DNA of 64,000 bases from Lobosporangium transversale (GCF_002105155.1 NW_019028979.1:1790209-1854208), one strand, 5' to 3'; shown: positions 32,894 through 45,488, numbered from the stretch's first letter. The notes: a model not told the origin generated them from the sequence alone. Numbers and translations are program-made.

Positions 32894-34457
32894 TTGTAGA
32901 TCTAACTGCGAGCTATAGATTAATATACAATGTAAATGATATCGGAATACCTTTCCGTATTTATTTCCTAATAAACAAAAGGCATAGGTTAATAGTTCTG
33001 AAGCAAGATATGGTTTGCTGCCGGCATTAGTTTATTTAGTCTATTCTAGTCTATGAATGTTTTAGCTACAATCAGCAATTGACCATTAGTGGTCAATGAA
33101 TTTGTACAGTTTATTCTGACAATTGATTGTAACCACTATTACCTATAAAAGAAGAGAGAGCAAGAGAGTTAAGACAAAGTGCTGATGTAAAGAGATAGGA
33201 ATGGCGCTGAGTCGGCTGATCATCGATAAAGTAAAGTAGTTGGATAAGCAGTTTGCTGAAGAAAATCGTGATTAAGAATAGGAAAGCTAATAAGCACGAG
33301 TGATTAATGTTGCGTTGCAACAGCAAGGGATGACTACAAAGGATATGGAGAGAGATATTGATTATGAACGTCATTTCTTCGGGAGAAGCCAGTCAGCAAT
33401 CAGATTATAACATTGACAAAATAGATGAAACAACCAACAGATGTTGTAGGCTTTGCAGTTGCAGCTTATAACCTTTAAGGAAGTAAAATGGCTAATATTG
33501 GTATGGCGTATCCAATAGTAATTCAAAAGCGCACTTCTGCACTTCCACGACAAACTATCGCGAGTTTACCTCATGCTAGATCATAAAATGGATCCAGAAA
33601 ATGAAAACCAAAGGGAAATAGAGGATGTGAAGATTCTTGTGCAGGTCAAAAAGTCGTCTTTTGAGTGCGTTTTCTTCTCTTTCTTTTCTTTTTTTTTCTT
33701 TTCTATTGGTTGCAAAGATAGAGAGACATAACATGAATAATTTCTTGTGAGGATATAGGATTGTGGTAGATATGACGTGTCTAATAAGTTATCAAGGACG
33801 AGTAATGGCAACAGTAATAATATTACAACGGAAAACGCTAGGCTCTTTGCATCTATCCAGATGAACACAGTTGGAGGCGCGTCATGCGTGGATAGTTTTA
33901 TTGTAGTTTCCCACCTGATACCAAGTACCACTCAACCTAGACAAAATACGCTACTCGTGTTTCCAGACAACAAACAACCATTCCTATGTTAATGGGCGAA
34001 GCTCAACTCTAGAGATATCGTTAGCCAAACCGCCTATCACTCGACAGAGCACAGCATGAGGAACAGACACGTAGATCACAAAAGGAGGTCTGTTCCTTTG
34101 CTTTCATCCACAGATTTATAGATCCTTTTTTTTTTTTTTTTTTTTTTTGTAATAAACTTTGACCTTGATATTGCTGTTCATGATGTAGACCTTCTTCGCT
34201 TGCTATTATTGTGGAGACTAACTAAATGAAGAGCTCAGCTGGTCAAAAGCAACAACCATAGAATAAAGACCTTTTATGCCCTTAATACCATTCATCAGCT
34301 ATCAAATTCAAGGTGTCTTTGCATCCTACAAATATATATTTCTTTCTTTCTTTTTTATATTTATTTATTAGAAACTATCGTTTTCGTTTGATCCGAGTAT
34401 GGTTTCGAAAGGAATGCCTCCCTTCAAGCTCAGAATGAGAGGCATAATAGTGTCCTC
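32894..34457. other. End of the cluster: subfamily 2 3' flank, no gene
   Basis: Positions 32930-33600 are diverged homologues of the 3' flank of G (25720-26560), including the GGTTTGCTGCC and GAAGCCAGTCAGC blocks. Positions 33910-34135 match 20390-20590. A T homopolymer lies at about 34127-34148. Nothing else is recognised. Confidence 0.45.
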
Positions 34458-37400
34458 TCAAAGCAGCCCAGATCTGAGGTCGCTCATTGCCAATCCAATC
34501 GCTACCATCTCATCACCTTGAGCCCTTTGTAGATAAATCGATAGCCGGTCTCGATCAACATGAGGAACTACATCACTCAGCTTATCAAGGCTCTTCTCCG
34601 TCCAGTAATCACTCACGCTAGCTGAAACAGGGTTGACTGATGCGGCAGAGACAGAATAGCGCTGGTCAAGTGGTTGTTGTTGTTGTTGTTGATTATGATC
34701 CTGTTCCAAGCCCTCCTTCTTACGGTCTTTTTTACTCGACTTCTTTTGATACTTTGCAAAAGAACCAATAGATGAAAATGACGATGCTGAATATCGATTG
34801 CTCTTTTCCGCCTTGTCTTTCATTGGTACTAGCGTGCTGTTTCGCTCATTAGCAGGCGATCCAGCTCCTTGTGGCTGCTGCGGCTGACTTGAAACTGGCA
34901 CATGATCTCTCGATACTGAATTGGGTGACATGAGCAAAGACGAAGCGGAGCCCAAAGTTGGCGTAGAAGGGCCTGCATAAGTCAAAGGTCGAGATGAGCC
35001 GCCACCTACGGAAGGGGGGCTTGCCCATCCACCACTACTACGGTGGCCACTATTATTATGGCTAGTTTTGAACACCGGGAAGCCTCCAACAGGAATCATA
35101 ATAGGGGAAGTTAATGGAGTATAAAGTTCATCTTTGCTCTTTGTCTCATCGGCAAATGGGATTGATAATCCGCCTCCAATGACAGTGCTTGATGGCTGAT
35201 CAGTAATGGTAGGTGAGTTCGATGCTGCCCTCCCTGATGCCACAATGTCTTGGAGATCTCGCTGTTGCTTCAGGCCAAGGGTTGTTGAGGATGTCGTTGC
35301 GGAAGTCCTGAGGTCCAGAGACTCTGTAACTGAGCGAGATGATGCCGATCCAAAAGACGAAGACGACTGGGGTCCTGCGGAGACATTTGACGCTGCACTA
35401 TCTCCTGTGCTTCCTATAAGATCCGGTCGACGATTCTGGCCTGTAATAGCTAGCATACTTGGTGGGCGGCGTGTGTAATGACTTGAGTGACTCCTTTGAA
35501 GAGGACGACCTTTACCCACTGGGCTAGTGGAGGATAGGGATGGGATTGGAGAAGATGAGAGCGTAGGTGATGCCTGTGCAGTGTCTCCAGGGACAGGGTG
35601 GGAAAGCGAAGAGTTGGACATATCCGCCTGTTGCAGGTGTTGCTTGGATGGGGATTCCCTTCCAGCCATATGCAACTGGCTTCCAGCTTGTACCTCCGAC
35701 ATTCTGCGACTTCTGATTGATCCAGAGAGCGGACTGTTGGCCGTCGCAACGTTGTTCTTCTTTCCCTGAACTATGCCTGCTAATCCATTCGACGAACCAT
35801 ACGAACTCGAGCGGCTCTGCTGTTGGTTTTGTTGGTGCTGCTGATGCTGCTGTGGGGATGGTGTTGTTATGGGTCCTATGATCGAGCTGCGACGACCACT
35901 CGCTTCTTGAGAAGGAGCGGGAGGAGTGCCTACAATAGCTGTATTTGAACCGCTGTTTGAGATCCCGCGAACTCGCCCGGAGGACCAGGAACCCAACTCA
36001 ACAGCTGATTTGGTGATCTTTTGTTTGTAGAATATTGATCCTTGTCCGGTGCTTTCTGTGGAATTCGGATGAGAACCACCAGGCATGTCTACTGAGAGAC
36101 GCTTGCCAGCGTTCTTGATCCTAGCGCTGAGCCCATGACTACTGTTACTTAAATTAACCGAGGAACTGCTGAAGTTCAAACTTGTGGGTGTCATTCGACC
36201 CGTTCCGCTAGCCACTGCTTTGACAATAGCCGGAGGCTCTATAAAAGCAATAATAAAAAAAATAAGTATCATACATGGAGTTATTGCTTCGAATAGCTCT
36301 AAAAGACAGAAAGAAAGTGTAAGTGTTTTTCTTTACCTTTCATCAAAGCAGGACGATCCTGCATCATGCACCTTAGTACCCAGACATCCAGGCCAGTTCT
36401 AGCACGTGTAAATTCTTCGCACGCTTGAGCATATGTCTGAATTCTTTCTGGTATGGTCATCTTGCGAATTCGATATGCCTTCAAAGGTATTGGACGGATG
36501 CTCTGGTCTGGGAAAATAAGTTTCTCTGCGGGGATGTCTTCAAGCTGCCCACGCTCAGGGAAGACCCCAAAAGCACCTCCACTAGACTTTGTTTGTTGGC
36601 TAGACCGGCTATATTGACTCTTGAGGCTAGTGCGACGTTGAGAACCCTGCATCTCCACCAAGGTTTCAGAATCCTGACGATCGCTTCTGCTAGCTATTGA
36701 GGCTGTCCTACCAACAGAAGATGAGGTTGATGATGAAGCGGTTGAAGATACTGAAAGTGCTCTTTGGATACGTGATCGATCTGGAGACATCTTTAGGAGA
36801 GCCTCACGGCCTGCCAAGATCCTTGCCTCGCGAGCTGTCAAAGGAGTTGTTGTCGTCATCACAGTTGCAGAGGACGGAGACATAATTCCGCTCACATGTT
36901 GGTTCTCCAGTGCAGAGGTGTCTTGTAGATGTTGATTCTGCTGAGCTAGTGAACCTCGTCGACTATTCAGTGGCGATGCTGTTGCTGAAGCTGTAGTAGC
37001 CTCCTTGACTTCAACTGGTGGAGATAAAGGTGCGAGGTCCCATTTTGGTAAGTCCAAAGCATTATTTTGTAGTTTTGATTCCGACTCCATGTCAAGGCCC
37101 TCTGGGCTTCCAGAGTCGTCTTCATGATGGGTGTTGGAGATAACAAGGCCTAGGCGCTTCCTGTCTGATCGAGGATGGTTATTGTGGTTAGGCTGATTAA
37201 CATTTGGTCCTCCACTCTCTATCGTTAGGCTTTTTAAGATGGTTTGCGCTGATTCAAGTCTCCCGATATCATCACCTGTCAGTTCCTGTGATAGAGGGGA
37301 CAATTTTTTGGGGGGGAACGCTACTGGATTCTTCGACAAGCCCAGTTCGTTATCGGATGAGGGCCCTACTACTTGCGGTTCTTGTGATTCTGAATGATCA

Positions 37401-38657
37401 TGGAATGTATGCGCACGAGATCGCTTTCCTATATCCTCTGAAGCTAGATCCTTATCATGTGGCGATGCTGGTCCTGACGTCCAGAGTGAGCTTAGATCAT
37501 TGTTAGAGAAGGATAGTTCAGGCAGTCTCATCGGTAAGGATTCGCTACTGTGTGTGTCTTCCAAGGCAATAGTCATCCCTTTTCTCTCGTCTTGTCCTTC
37601 AAAGACACCTTCCTGATCCTCTTCTTCTTCCTCATTTGGATCGCTCTGTTCGTTTTCCCACTGATTTCCAATCTTTTCGTTCCATCGTTCAACTAAGATG
37701 GGCTTTTTCTGTCCAAAGTTCTCATAAAGTTCAGTGACGTCTACTTTGATGGTGTCGTCATAATATATGTGGTCTCCCAAGAGCTCTTGGGAGGGCATAA
37801 TTTGAGCAACACCAGTGTAATGTACATCAATACCATGACTCTCAGGTACATCTGGAATGATACCTGCAGCATTCTTTTTCTCACTCATGTCATGATGATC
37901 TTGCTGCAGTAGGATTTCATTAGCCGCAGGTGAAGGCTTTGATTGAGCTCTAGGATGTATATCCATTGGATCGACTGGATCCTGATCATCATTAGTCCGA
38001 CCACGGCTTTCGTCTGGGGTTGTTAATCCTGATGTTTCTGTATCTGAAAACTTTGGCGAGACAGGGGATGATGAGGGCGAAGGGATATACTGAGGAGCAC
38101 GAGGCCCCGTAAAATAGCTAGTATTCATCACAAGTGAGGATGGTGTGGGTGCATGCTGCTGTTGTTCGTGTTGATTTTGTCTAACAAAAGCTGTTCCAAA
38201 AATGGCGGACGTTGCTGATGTTGAGAATAAGGGCTGTGGGGGCGGAGGAAGCGGTTGGGTTTGCTGAATTGTAGCTCTGGAGGAGACAGAAAGAGAGGAC
38301 CCAGTACGGGTGCTTTCGTATCCAGAGGATGCTAATGATCCTAAAAAAAACGTGTCCGTTGGGAATATTAGATCGAATGTAATGTGATAATAGGCTGAGT
38401 CGATTGGATAATACTGTCTGTCTGCTCATACCTTGGCTAGACGTAAGGTCGGAAAGGGTCTGATCCGAACCTCTACCAGCGCCACCGAACGTGGATACTA
38501 AAGAAAAGAATGCAAAGTTGGAGCAAAAACGAGGAAGGAAGCAAACACTATTATAATTAGCGTGGGTCCATTATTCTTTATTCAAATGCACTTCATTACA
38601 ACAACATACACTCTCCCTCGATTTGGTCAATCAGCTGTCTTAGGACACCTGAATCTA

Positions 38658-38688
<31 letters not shown>

Positions 38689-38793
38689 AAGGTGTTAACG
38701 ATTGAATGGTTAACAATTGAAAAAGTAGGAATTCATTATGGGTTCATTGTGCTGTGAAAGAGCAGGTGACAGTCTACCTTCCAGGTTGTCCAT
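34458..38793 (-). CDS. Large Ser-rich protein of unknown function (1288 aa)
   Basis: Four minus-strand exons are proposed: 38793-38778 (16 nt), 38497-38432, 38340-36337 and 36238-34458. All joins keep frame (for example ATGAAAG/AGCCTCC gives MKEPP), with GTAGAC, GTATGA and GTAAAG donors and TTTAG, TTTTAG and TATAG acceptors. The start exon is the least certain part. Most of the protein is low-complexity Ser/Thr/Pro/Gln with acidic and polyQ patches. Two compact, probably folded blocks stand out. One is at about 640-700 (Lys-Arg-rich start, then ERIQTYAQACEEFTRAR and LDVWVL). The other is the extreme C-terminus (LDKLSDVVPHVDRDRLSIYL, then GDEMVAIGLAM), helical and reminiscent of CUE-like ubiquitin-binding folds. 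A cytosolic scaffold or regulator is likely. The family is not recognised with certainty. Confidence 0.7.
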
Positions 38794-39500
38794 CCTGGTA
38801 TGGTCTTTGCTAGTCGAGAGTGAGGAGTGTGGGTAAGAGATATGATTAAAGTCGACTGAAGGAGAGTGTGAAGGCTCTTGAGTAAAAAAATCAAGGAACG
38901 AAGAAAAAAAAAAGGAATGAGGTCAAGGAAGAGAGGAAAGAAAGGTAAAATAAACAAAGGATGACAACACATCGAAAGCTGACAAACACACAGAAAGAGC
39001 ATGACCTGACTCTCCATCATGGTCTACCCCCTTTTTTTTTTTTTTTTTTTTTTCTGTCACTCAATGTGTTATTGACATGTCATTGCACAAATGCTTTCAG
39101 GGGGACCTGTTTCGCCGCTAAAAAGGAACAAAAGAACTTTTTTAAAAAAAGTTAAGAAAACGCGATATGACCGCATTCCATCTTCCAACAACAAATGCAA
39201 CAGACTTAATTTATAGCCAGAACATGTTCTCCAGAAAAGCAGTAGTGAATGTCGATGTAATCGTATTCCTTCTCCCAGTGTGTCCTTGAAGAAAAAGGCT
39301 TTTTATTTCTTGTTCGAATTGAAACTGCATAGCTTGAAGAGTATCAGACCGCATATCGCAAGAAACATCGATCTTTTTATTGACAAAGAGTTGTGAGATC
39401 CAGATTGATATCGGTCATGAACAAGTAATTCATCCGTGTCTATGTAGTAGGAATGAATAGATTTGCATAAAGGAACAATGTCCGTTTGAGAGTAGTTTGC
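38794..39500. other. Intergenic region between the large Ser-rich gene and ITPase
   Basis: This is the upstream region of the minus-strand Ser-rich gene and the 3' flank of the ITPase gene. It contains a poly-T run at about 39031-39053. Small open frames here show no recognisable motif. Confidence 0.35.
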
Positions 39501-40241
39501 CTACTCCATGACAGCAAGCGATCTTCGAAGCTCAAGCTCCTTCTCAAGGTACTGGCGTAGTTTCAGAACAGCAACGGATCTGTGAGAGATGGCATTTTTC
39601 ACAGCAGGGTCCATTGTGGCATACGTGTCATTGTGGCGATCGGGCTTAAAAATAGGGTCCCATCCAAACGTACGTGGTCCCATAGGATTGACAATCGAAC
39701 CCTGTGATCAAGTGGATAAAAGGAAAGTATGGAGTATTACACAACATTAGTCTATTTAGTACGCGTCGTTCGGGGCATTGAAGGAGAATAACAGTAGGCG
39801 AAGTAACTGAATGGACTCATGATGACTCAATGGAGGCACAACTGCTAAAAAGGTTAAAAAAAAAAAAAAAAAATTTAAATGATAAAAGGACTTACCTTCA
39901 CACTCCCTTCAAAGAGAATAGGCTCGGAACCAGGACCGGTGGTGTATGCAATTGTGCAATAGGCCACAGCAGACTTGTCTGTGTATCCTTCAAGCATTTT
40001 AACCAGTCCTTCCAGTCCAATACTCTCTAGGAACCATTTGCTTTTTTTTTTTTTTTTTTTTTTTTTTTTGCAAAGAGTATAATCACAATTTTGTTAAACT
40101 AGGAAACGATTCATGCATGTAACATGTACATTATCCACAATCCACAAAGAAAAGGAAAAACCCTCCATACATGTAAGGTCCAGGAAGGCCATTGAGAGCG
40201 CCAAATCCTAGTCCAGTGTCCTCAACATAGACAGGTCCCTT

Positions 40242-40279
<38 letters not shown>

Positions 40280-40861
40280 AAATGAATAGATAGTAGAACA
40301 TTAAGATTAATAATAAAAAAAAAAAAAAAAAAAAAAAAGACGACTTGTTCAATTGTAATTGACATCTAAACATACAAATTCTGCTGCTTTTTTACACTTT
40401 TCCCGTGCAATCTCATTGCTAGATCCTTGGAGTTCAGGCACTGAAGGATTTAATGATATCAGCATGATCTGGTCTACACATAAATTTAGACTGTCAACAA
40501 GATAAAGAGGACTAATTGCGACTTACAATCAATGCTAATGGAATCAAGTTGGAAATGGTCACCCAATAAGGCCTGCATCTCTGCAAGCTTGTTTTTGTTG
40601 CCTATCAATCAATGTCTTTACACTATTAATACGAAATATACTTAAAAAGTCAATAAATAAACAAATTAAAGCAACACACACACCTGTAACGAACACTGAT
40701 GATTTTAATTAACATTAAATCGCGTTTTAAAGAGAAAAATATAAAAAGCGACCGAGTTAGAAATGAGGTCTACATGGTAATTAGACAGGAAAAGTGATCC
40801 ATGTTAATTTTTTTGTTTTTTGTTTTTTGTTTTTATTACAAAGCTTTTGCTTATCTGCCAT
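39501..40861 (-). CDS. HAM1: Inosine triphosphate pyrophosphatase (HAM1/ITPA)
   Basis: The enzyme hydrolyses ITP, dITP and XTP to monophosphates plus pyrophosphate, keeping deaminated purines out of DNA and RNA in the cytosol. Seven minus-strand exons join to 197 aa: 40861-40840, 40695-40684 (12 nt), 40601-40527, 40440-40376, 40244-40171, 40040-39896, 39701-39501. Family motifs are all in place: FVTGNKNKL at about 9-17 (nucleotide-binding start), [20 protein letters not shown] with the catalytic acidic residues, [17 protein letters not shown] at 143-147 and SHR at 170-172. The length matches the eukaryotic family (about 185-200 aa). Several introns carry long A or T homopolymers right at the acceptor. 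A divergent promoter of about 530 bp is shared with the RRM gene. Confidence 0.93.
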
Positions 40862-40894
40862 GATGTGGGGGTTAAGAGTAACAGAGGTTTAACG

Positions 40895-40926
<32 letters not shown>

Positions 40927-41392
40927 GGCAAATGAAGCATATCGGTTGAATAACATGGGGCCTGTCAATTACAAGTGTTTCTGTAATTGAAAAGGAGCGG
41001 ACTGACCATCCACTTTGTCTCATCGCAATAAATTTCAATACTCCTAAAACCTGATTGGGCAAGAGGAGAGCACTGTGACTACTTTCCTAGGTGGCTACCA
41101 TAAACAAATGTCCTTCTACTCTCTCTCTTTTTTTTTTTTTTTTTTTTTTTAATTGGCTTTGTTGCATTTCCTTTCCTTTTCTCCAACAGCACCTCCCTTC
41201 CTCTTCATTCCATCGCTTCTCTACTACTGCTGTCTTTGACCTTTTTTTTTTCTCCTTTTTTCTTTCGCTTCCTCATTCATACATTCATACTGATCTCGCC
41301 TCAGTTTAAATAAATTGAAACAAAACCCAATAGCGTCCCTTTTATCACTGTGAAGGAAGAAAGTTTTTTTTTTTTTTTTTAAAAAAAAAATC
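40862..41392. promoter_or_regulatory. Divergent promoter between ITPase and RRM gene
   Basis: A 531-bp region between two opposite start codons. It includes a poly-A run (about 40895-40922), two poly-T runs (41128-41150 and 41364-41380) and C/T-rich sequence before the plus-strand gene. A TTTATCACTGTGAAG stretch precedes the last poly-T. No clear TATA box is seen. Confidence 0.4.
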
Positions 41393-41550
41393 ATGTCAGC
41401 AATGGAAGAAAAGTTTCAAGAAAAGTTTGCTCTCGTTCAGCAAATGAAGCGGGTATGTAACCATCAACCCTTCCTTTCCAACACATCCACCAGCAATAAT
41501 AGTAAAAATGTTTTTGTTTCATCCGTGTGCTCTTGACTGACATCTTGTTC

Positions 41551-41598
<48 letters not shown>

Positions 41599-43465
41599 AA
41601 AAGGAGCTAAAGGAGGCAAAAGCTCGAGAATCGCAGCCATTTGATATTTTCTCTATTGCTGGAGTGGCTCGTCCTAATAACGGCAGTAATCATAGTCCCA
41701 ATTTGACTATTCGCCATGATGGCTCATCGACTGTCGGATCTGCAATAGGTTCTGTGAAGAGACCACGTAAAGAGAAAAGTGTCATTGGGGATAACCAGGC
41801 TCCTACAGCAACAGCAACAATGCCTACAACTGCACCTGCATCTACTGATGAAAAACTCGAAAATGATGGACAAAAGGCAAAGCTGAAGCGATCTTCTCTA
41901 GCAGCAGTCCAAAATGACCTGCAAGTTTCTCAGTCTTCGGGAGACATAAAGCATGATGTATGTAATCTTTTTTTTGATTTTGTTTGTTCTACTTAAGTAG
42001 TCTAAAAAAAAAAAAACTGACAAGGTTCGTCATACATTTGTATATTTAACGTATTATGTAATTAGGACTCTGCAAAACAATCAACCACACACATACAACA
42101 AGATAACCCAGCGACAACAGGACTTGAAACTGACAAGAAAGAACACAAGCCTCGTACTGCAACTCCCCCTACCCCTGTTCCCTCTCCCAAAACTGATTCT
42201 AACAATCGACGGAACTCTGGATCCGCTTCGCCTATCAAATTGTTAGTAAGAGACATGACCCACAATGTACGAAGCCGTGCTGGAAGTGTTGATGAGAATG
42301 AAGAAATGGTTGTGGATATGTTTGGTCGATCTGTTCCTCGCTCAAGGCATCATTCATCGGATGAAGGCTCAGATTCCGAAAACGAGAGCGCGTAAGTGTT
42401 CCAGATCCTTTGAAGTAAATGCTGGTTGTCTTATTAGAATCAGCATACCTAATTTTTTTTGAGGAAAAAAAAAAAAAAAAAAAAAAAAAAAACTTCCTCC
42501 TTCCTCCCTTGACTTCCAGTCATCCAAGACGAAGACGCAGGATAGAAGAGGACTTGGATGTCTATAGGCCTTCCTATCGCTCTGGACGATACAATTCCAG
42601 ATCTAGATCTAGATCTAGATCTCGTTCACGATCTCGCTCACGCTCGCCAGACCATCGTCGCTATTACCGAAGATCTCGATCACGCTCCACCAGTCCATAC
42701 TATCCATTTGCAAAAGATAATGATCGACGTAGAAGAGGTGCAAGCCGTGGACGGCGTGGTGACAGAGATGGGCGTGATCGATATTCAGGTGATGAGGTCT
42801 CTGTCAATCATCCAGAGGAAACAGACCCTTATCTAGCCGCTAGTCGGTATCTGGATACGGCGTTTTATCCAACCAAAATTTATGTGGGCAACCTTCCAAG
42901 CTCCATCTCATTAACAAGTCTTCGGACATTGTTCTCTCCATTCGGTGACATTGAGGACATGAACTTGGTCGAAGGAAAAGATTTCGGATTTGTCACTTAT
43001 GTGGAACCAGCTGGAGCTCAGCAAGCCCTGGCTAAAATGAATGGTGCAGTGGTTGATGGAACCTACATTCGGGTGAATAGGGCAAAAATTCCAGAAAGGA
43101 ACCGCCGTGGTTTTGCAGGAGTTGCCTGGATGGATGAAGATGGCGAGCTCGCAAGAATAGAGGAAGAGCAGCATCAACAAGCAGCAGCCATAGCTGGAGT
43201 CTTCTCTAATGTTATTTCTAATCAAGGGCATTCAAAGACTTTTGAAAACCTTTCAAAGGACAGAGGTTTGAAATCTTCAAAGAGAGATCCTTCACCTATG
43301 GCGGCTCGTCAGGCACATCAACTTCCTGCACGGCCCCGCTCGCCAAAGTTGCCTCCAAAACCCACAGGAGCTGCCCTTTTTCCTCCAGCGGGTGCGGATC
43401 CACGGGCTGTTATGGCTGCCAGTCGAGGGGTTGGACGACAAATTTTAAGATATGATGACCTTTAA
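41393..43465 (+). CDS. RS-rich RRM protein, similar to negative elongation factor E
   Basis: Four exons, 41393-41452, 41598-41957, 42066-42391 and 42520-43465, give 563 aa. An N-terminal charged helix (EEKFQEKFALVQQMKR, then KEKELKEAKARE) suits a short coiled coil. A disordered Ser/Thr/Pro region follows, then an Arg-Ser dipeptide stretch (about 276-308) and Arg/Asp-rich sequence. One RRM spans about 367-437 with RNP2 KIYVGNL and RNP1-like FGFVTY. The C-terminus ends RQILRYDDL. The order coiled coil, Arg-rich dipeptides, one RRM and a short C-terminal tail is that of NELF-E, the RNA-binding subunit of a Pol II pausing complex. A generic SR-type splicing factor is the alternative. It would act in the nucleus. 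Confidence 0.8.
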
Positions 43466-43478
43466 TCCATTGCTCATG

Positions 43479-43512
<34 letters not shown>

Positions 43513-44147
43513 CATTTCTTTTTCTGTCACCATTACTATTCCTGTTTTATTACCCTTTCATTCTCTCGACACATAAAGAGTCGTTTTTGTAACATTACCA
43601 ACATTTGTCAACATTAGCATTATAGAGAAAAAAAATGATAAAAAAAGATTAAAAAAAAAGTTACCAGTAATAAAGATTCCGATGATTCTTAAGGTATCTC
43701 CTTCCCGTCCGGAATGACAGCTCAGAGTACCATACAAGTTTCGGCTGACAGTCTATTGCAGTAGCCATATTCTTATCAGATTCATTAGATTCATGGTCTT
43801 GGCAGTTTAAGGTCGCATCCAAAAAAAAAAAAAAAAAAAAAAAAAAAGGGGCTAGGACCAAGTACATGTAGAAAAAATCCCCTGGTCTCTAAGCTACAGT
43901 TGTTGTTTATATAGATCTCATCAAGACGATGTTCATGAAACCTGTATATTTATTGATCATCTGGGCGTCGCTTATCACCATCGTGCATATACCAAGACTA
44001 GGATAAAATAGTTCCAGTCCTCCCTTATATCCTCTTATTTTTATTTTTATTTTAATTCTTATCCCTGCACCTCTCGCACCTGCTGCTAGTCTATTAGATC
44101 TAAATACAAATGAGCGCAGATTCTTAAGGTTGGCTCCTCCAAACTTA
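43466..44147. other. Intergenic, convergent 3' ends
   Basis: This lies between the RRM gene and the F-box gene. It has two homopolymers (poly-T about 43481-43512, poly-A about 43820-43847) and otherwise unremarkable A/T-rich sequence. No gene is recognised. Confidence 0.4.
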
Positions 44148-45488
44148 TCAAATCAAGCCTGGAAATGAAAGCAGCCTTCTAAACTCCCAAGAATCGAACC
44201 AAGCTAGTTGGGTCAATCCTCGTATCCGTTCATATACAATGCGTCTTTTCTCCTTGCCCTGTGCAGTCCATTGATCAACATCAACCTTAAGGCCAATCCT
44301 CATTCTAGTCAGTCCAGTACAGACCCATTCTGCACCATCAGCAATCTCTGTCACCGTAGCATTAGGGCCCTCCAATTTCCTTAAACATGGACAGTTGGAT
44401 AAGATTGGTTGAGCAATACCATCAGTTATTCCGCTTTGTCTTCTGAATATCAATATCTCAACTGTGTCGCAGAGCCTTTGGTCTCTTCTCCTTCGCATTA
44501 TTTGGCCATCCTCCAGAATCTCTTGTTCATCTGCTAGTAATTCTCGAAGAGAGAGTGGACCAAAATCACAATACGGGACTTCTAGCCGCCGTAGCTCTGT
44601 CATCTGTTTGAGAAGTGTCGCCATATCCTCGTCCCTTATTTCCGCCCTTGTATATAGACTTGATAGATTTGACAGTGTGAACTGATGCTCGAGGAATACT
44701 ACCTTGTAGAAACCAAAATTTAATCGCTGTGAAGGATGGATATCCTGATCGAGATTAAGAAAATTCAGTGAACGTAACTCTGGACATCTCCTAGTGAGTA
44801 TACCGAAGCAATACTTTGATGTGTACGGATGTGGAGGGCAGGATATCAGGGTATCCCAAAGGAGTAGCCTTTGTATATTCGGGAAAATATATTTGCATGT
44901 CCCCTCGTCCAAGAAGTCGCGAGGTAGCTGATCGATATGCACTTCATGCATCATCAAAGTCTTAATTTTTTTGCAGACTTGAAAGAATGGATCGACTTCA
45001 TCGTTGGGTATACATGCTTCAAAGATGACCAAGGCTTCAAGGTGAGCGCACTCCAGTACTGCACTCCATGCTCCCCGCAAACTCGAGCCCCTGAGTCTAA
45101 GCTCAGTGATTGTGGAACTGTGGGACTTGATCAAGTCGGAGAGCTCACTTAAATTGGATCTTTTAAAAGTTTTCCAGGTATGATATTCGACAAGTCGGAG
45201 GCGATTACAACCTTGCAACGATGAGAACACGCTTGCAAAAAAATCATCAAAATCAAGCTCCTCAATATATTTCTTATGCTTCTCCAGTGCTTCGTTAGTA
45301 GGAATACGATAAGTGCGTAGTCGACCTAATCCGCGGACATTGATCCTTTTCCAAATGAGACCGATCAGAGAAAAATGAAAAGTTTTGGAAACACAAATGC
45401 AACGAATGATGTCTGTTCGATCTAAGAAGGAACCAATGATTGAAATAATTTCAGGGATATCCAAGGGGTTTGTGTTGTGGTTGCCCAT
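44148..45488 (-). CDS. F-box protein with leucine-rich C-terminal region
   Basis: A single exon of 446 aa. Residues about 8-48 (NPLDIPEIISIIGSFLD, then DIIRCICVSKTFHFSL and WKRINV) are an F-box, which binds Skp1 in SCF ubiquitin ligases. The rest shows irregular leucine-rich segments spaced about 25-30 residues (LRSLNFLNLD, LSSLYTRAEI, LRRLEVPYCDFGPLS, LRKLEGPN), as in substrate-recruiting F-box/LRR proteins. Such genes are very numerous in Mortierella-type fungi. The substrate cannot be predicted. A decayed relative lies just upstream at 45.7-46.1 kb. Confidence 0.85.
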   Translation of the reverse strand: MGNHNTNPLDIPEIISIIGSFLDRTDIIRCICVSKTFHFSLIGLIWKRINVRGLGRLRTYRIPTNEALEKHKKYIEELDFDDFFASVFSSLQGCNRLRLVEYHTWKTFKRSNLSELSDLIKSHSSTITELRLRGSSLRGAWSAVLECAHLEALVIFEACIPNDEVDPFFQVCKKIKTLMMHEVHIDQLPRDFLDEGTCKYIFPNIQRLLLWDTLISCPPHPYTSKYCFGILTRRCPELRSLNFLNLDQDIHPSQRLNFGFYKVVFLEHQFTLSNLSSLYTRAEIRDEDMATLLKQMTELRRLEVPYCDFGPLSLRELLADEQEILEDGQIMRRRRDQRLCDTVEILIFRRQSGITDGIAQPILSNCPCLRKLEGPNATVTEIADGAEWVCTGLTRMRIGLKVDVDQWTAQGKEKRRIVYERIRGLTQLAWFDSWEFRRLLSFPGLI

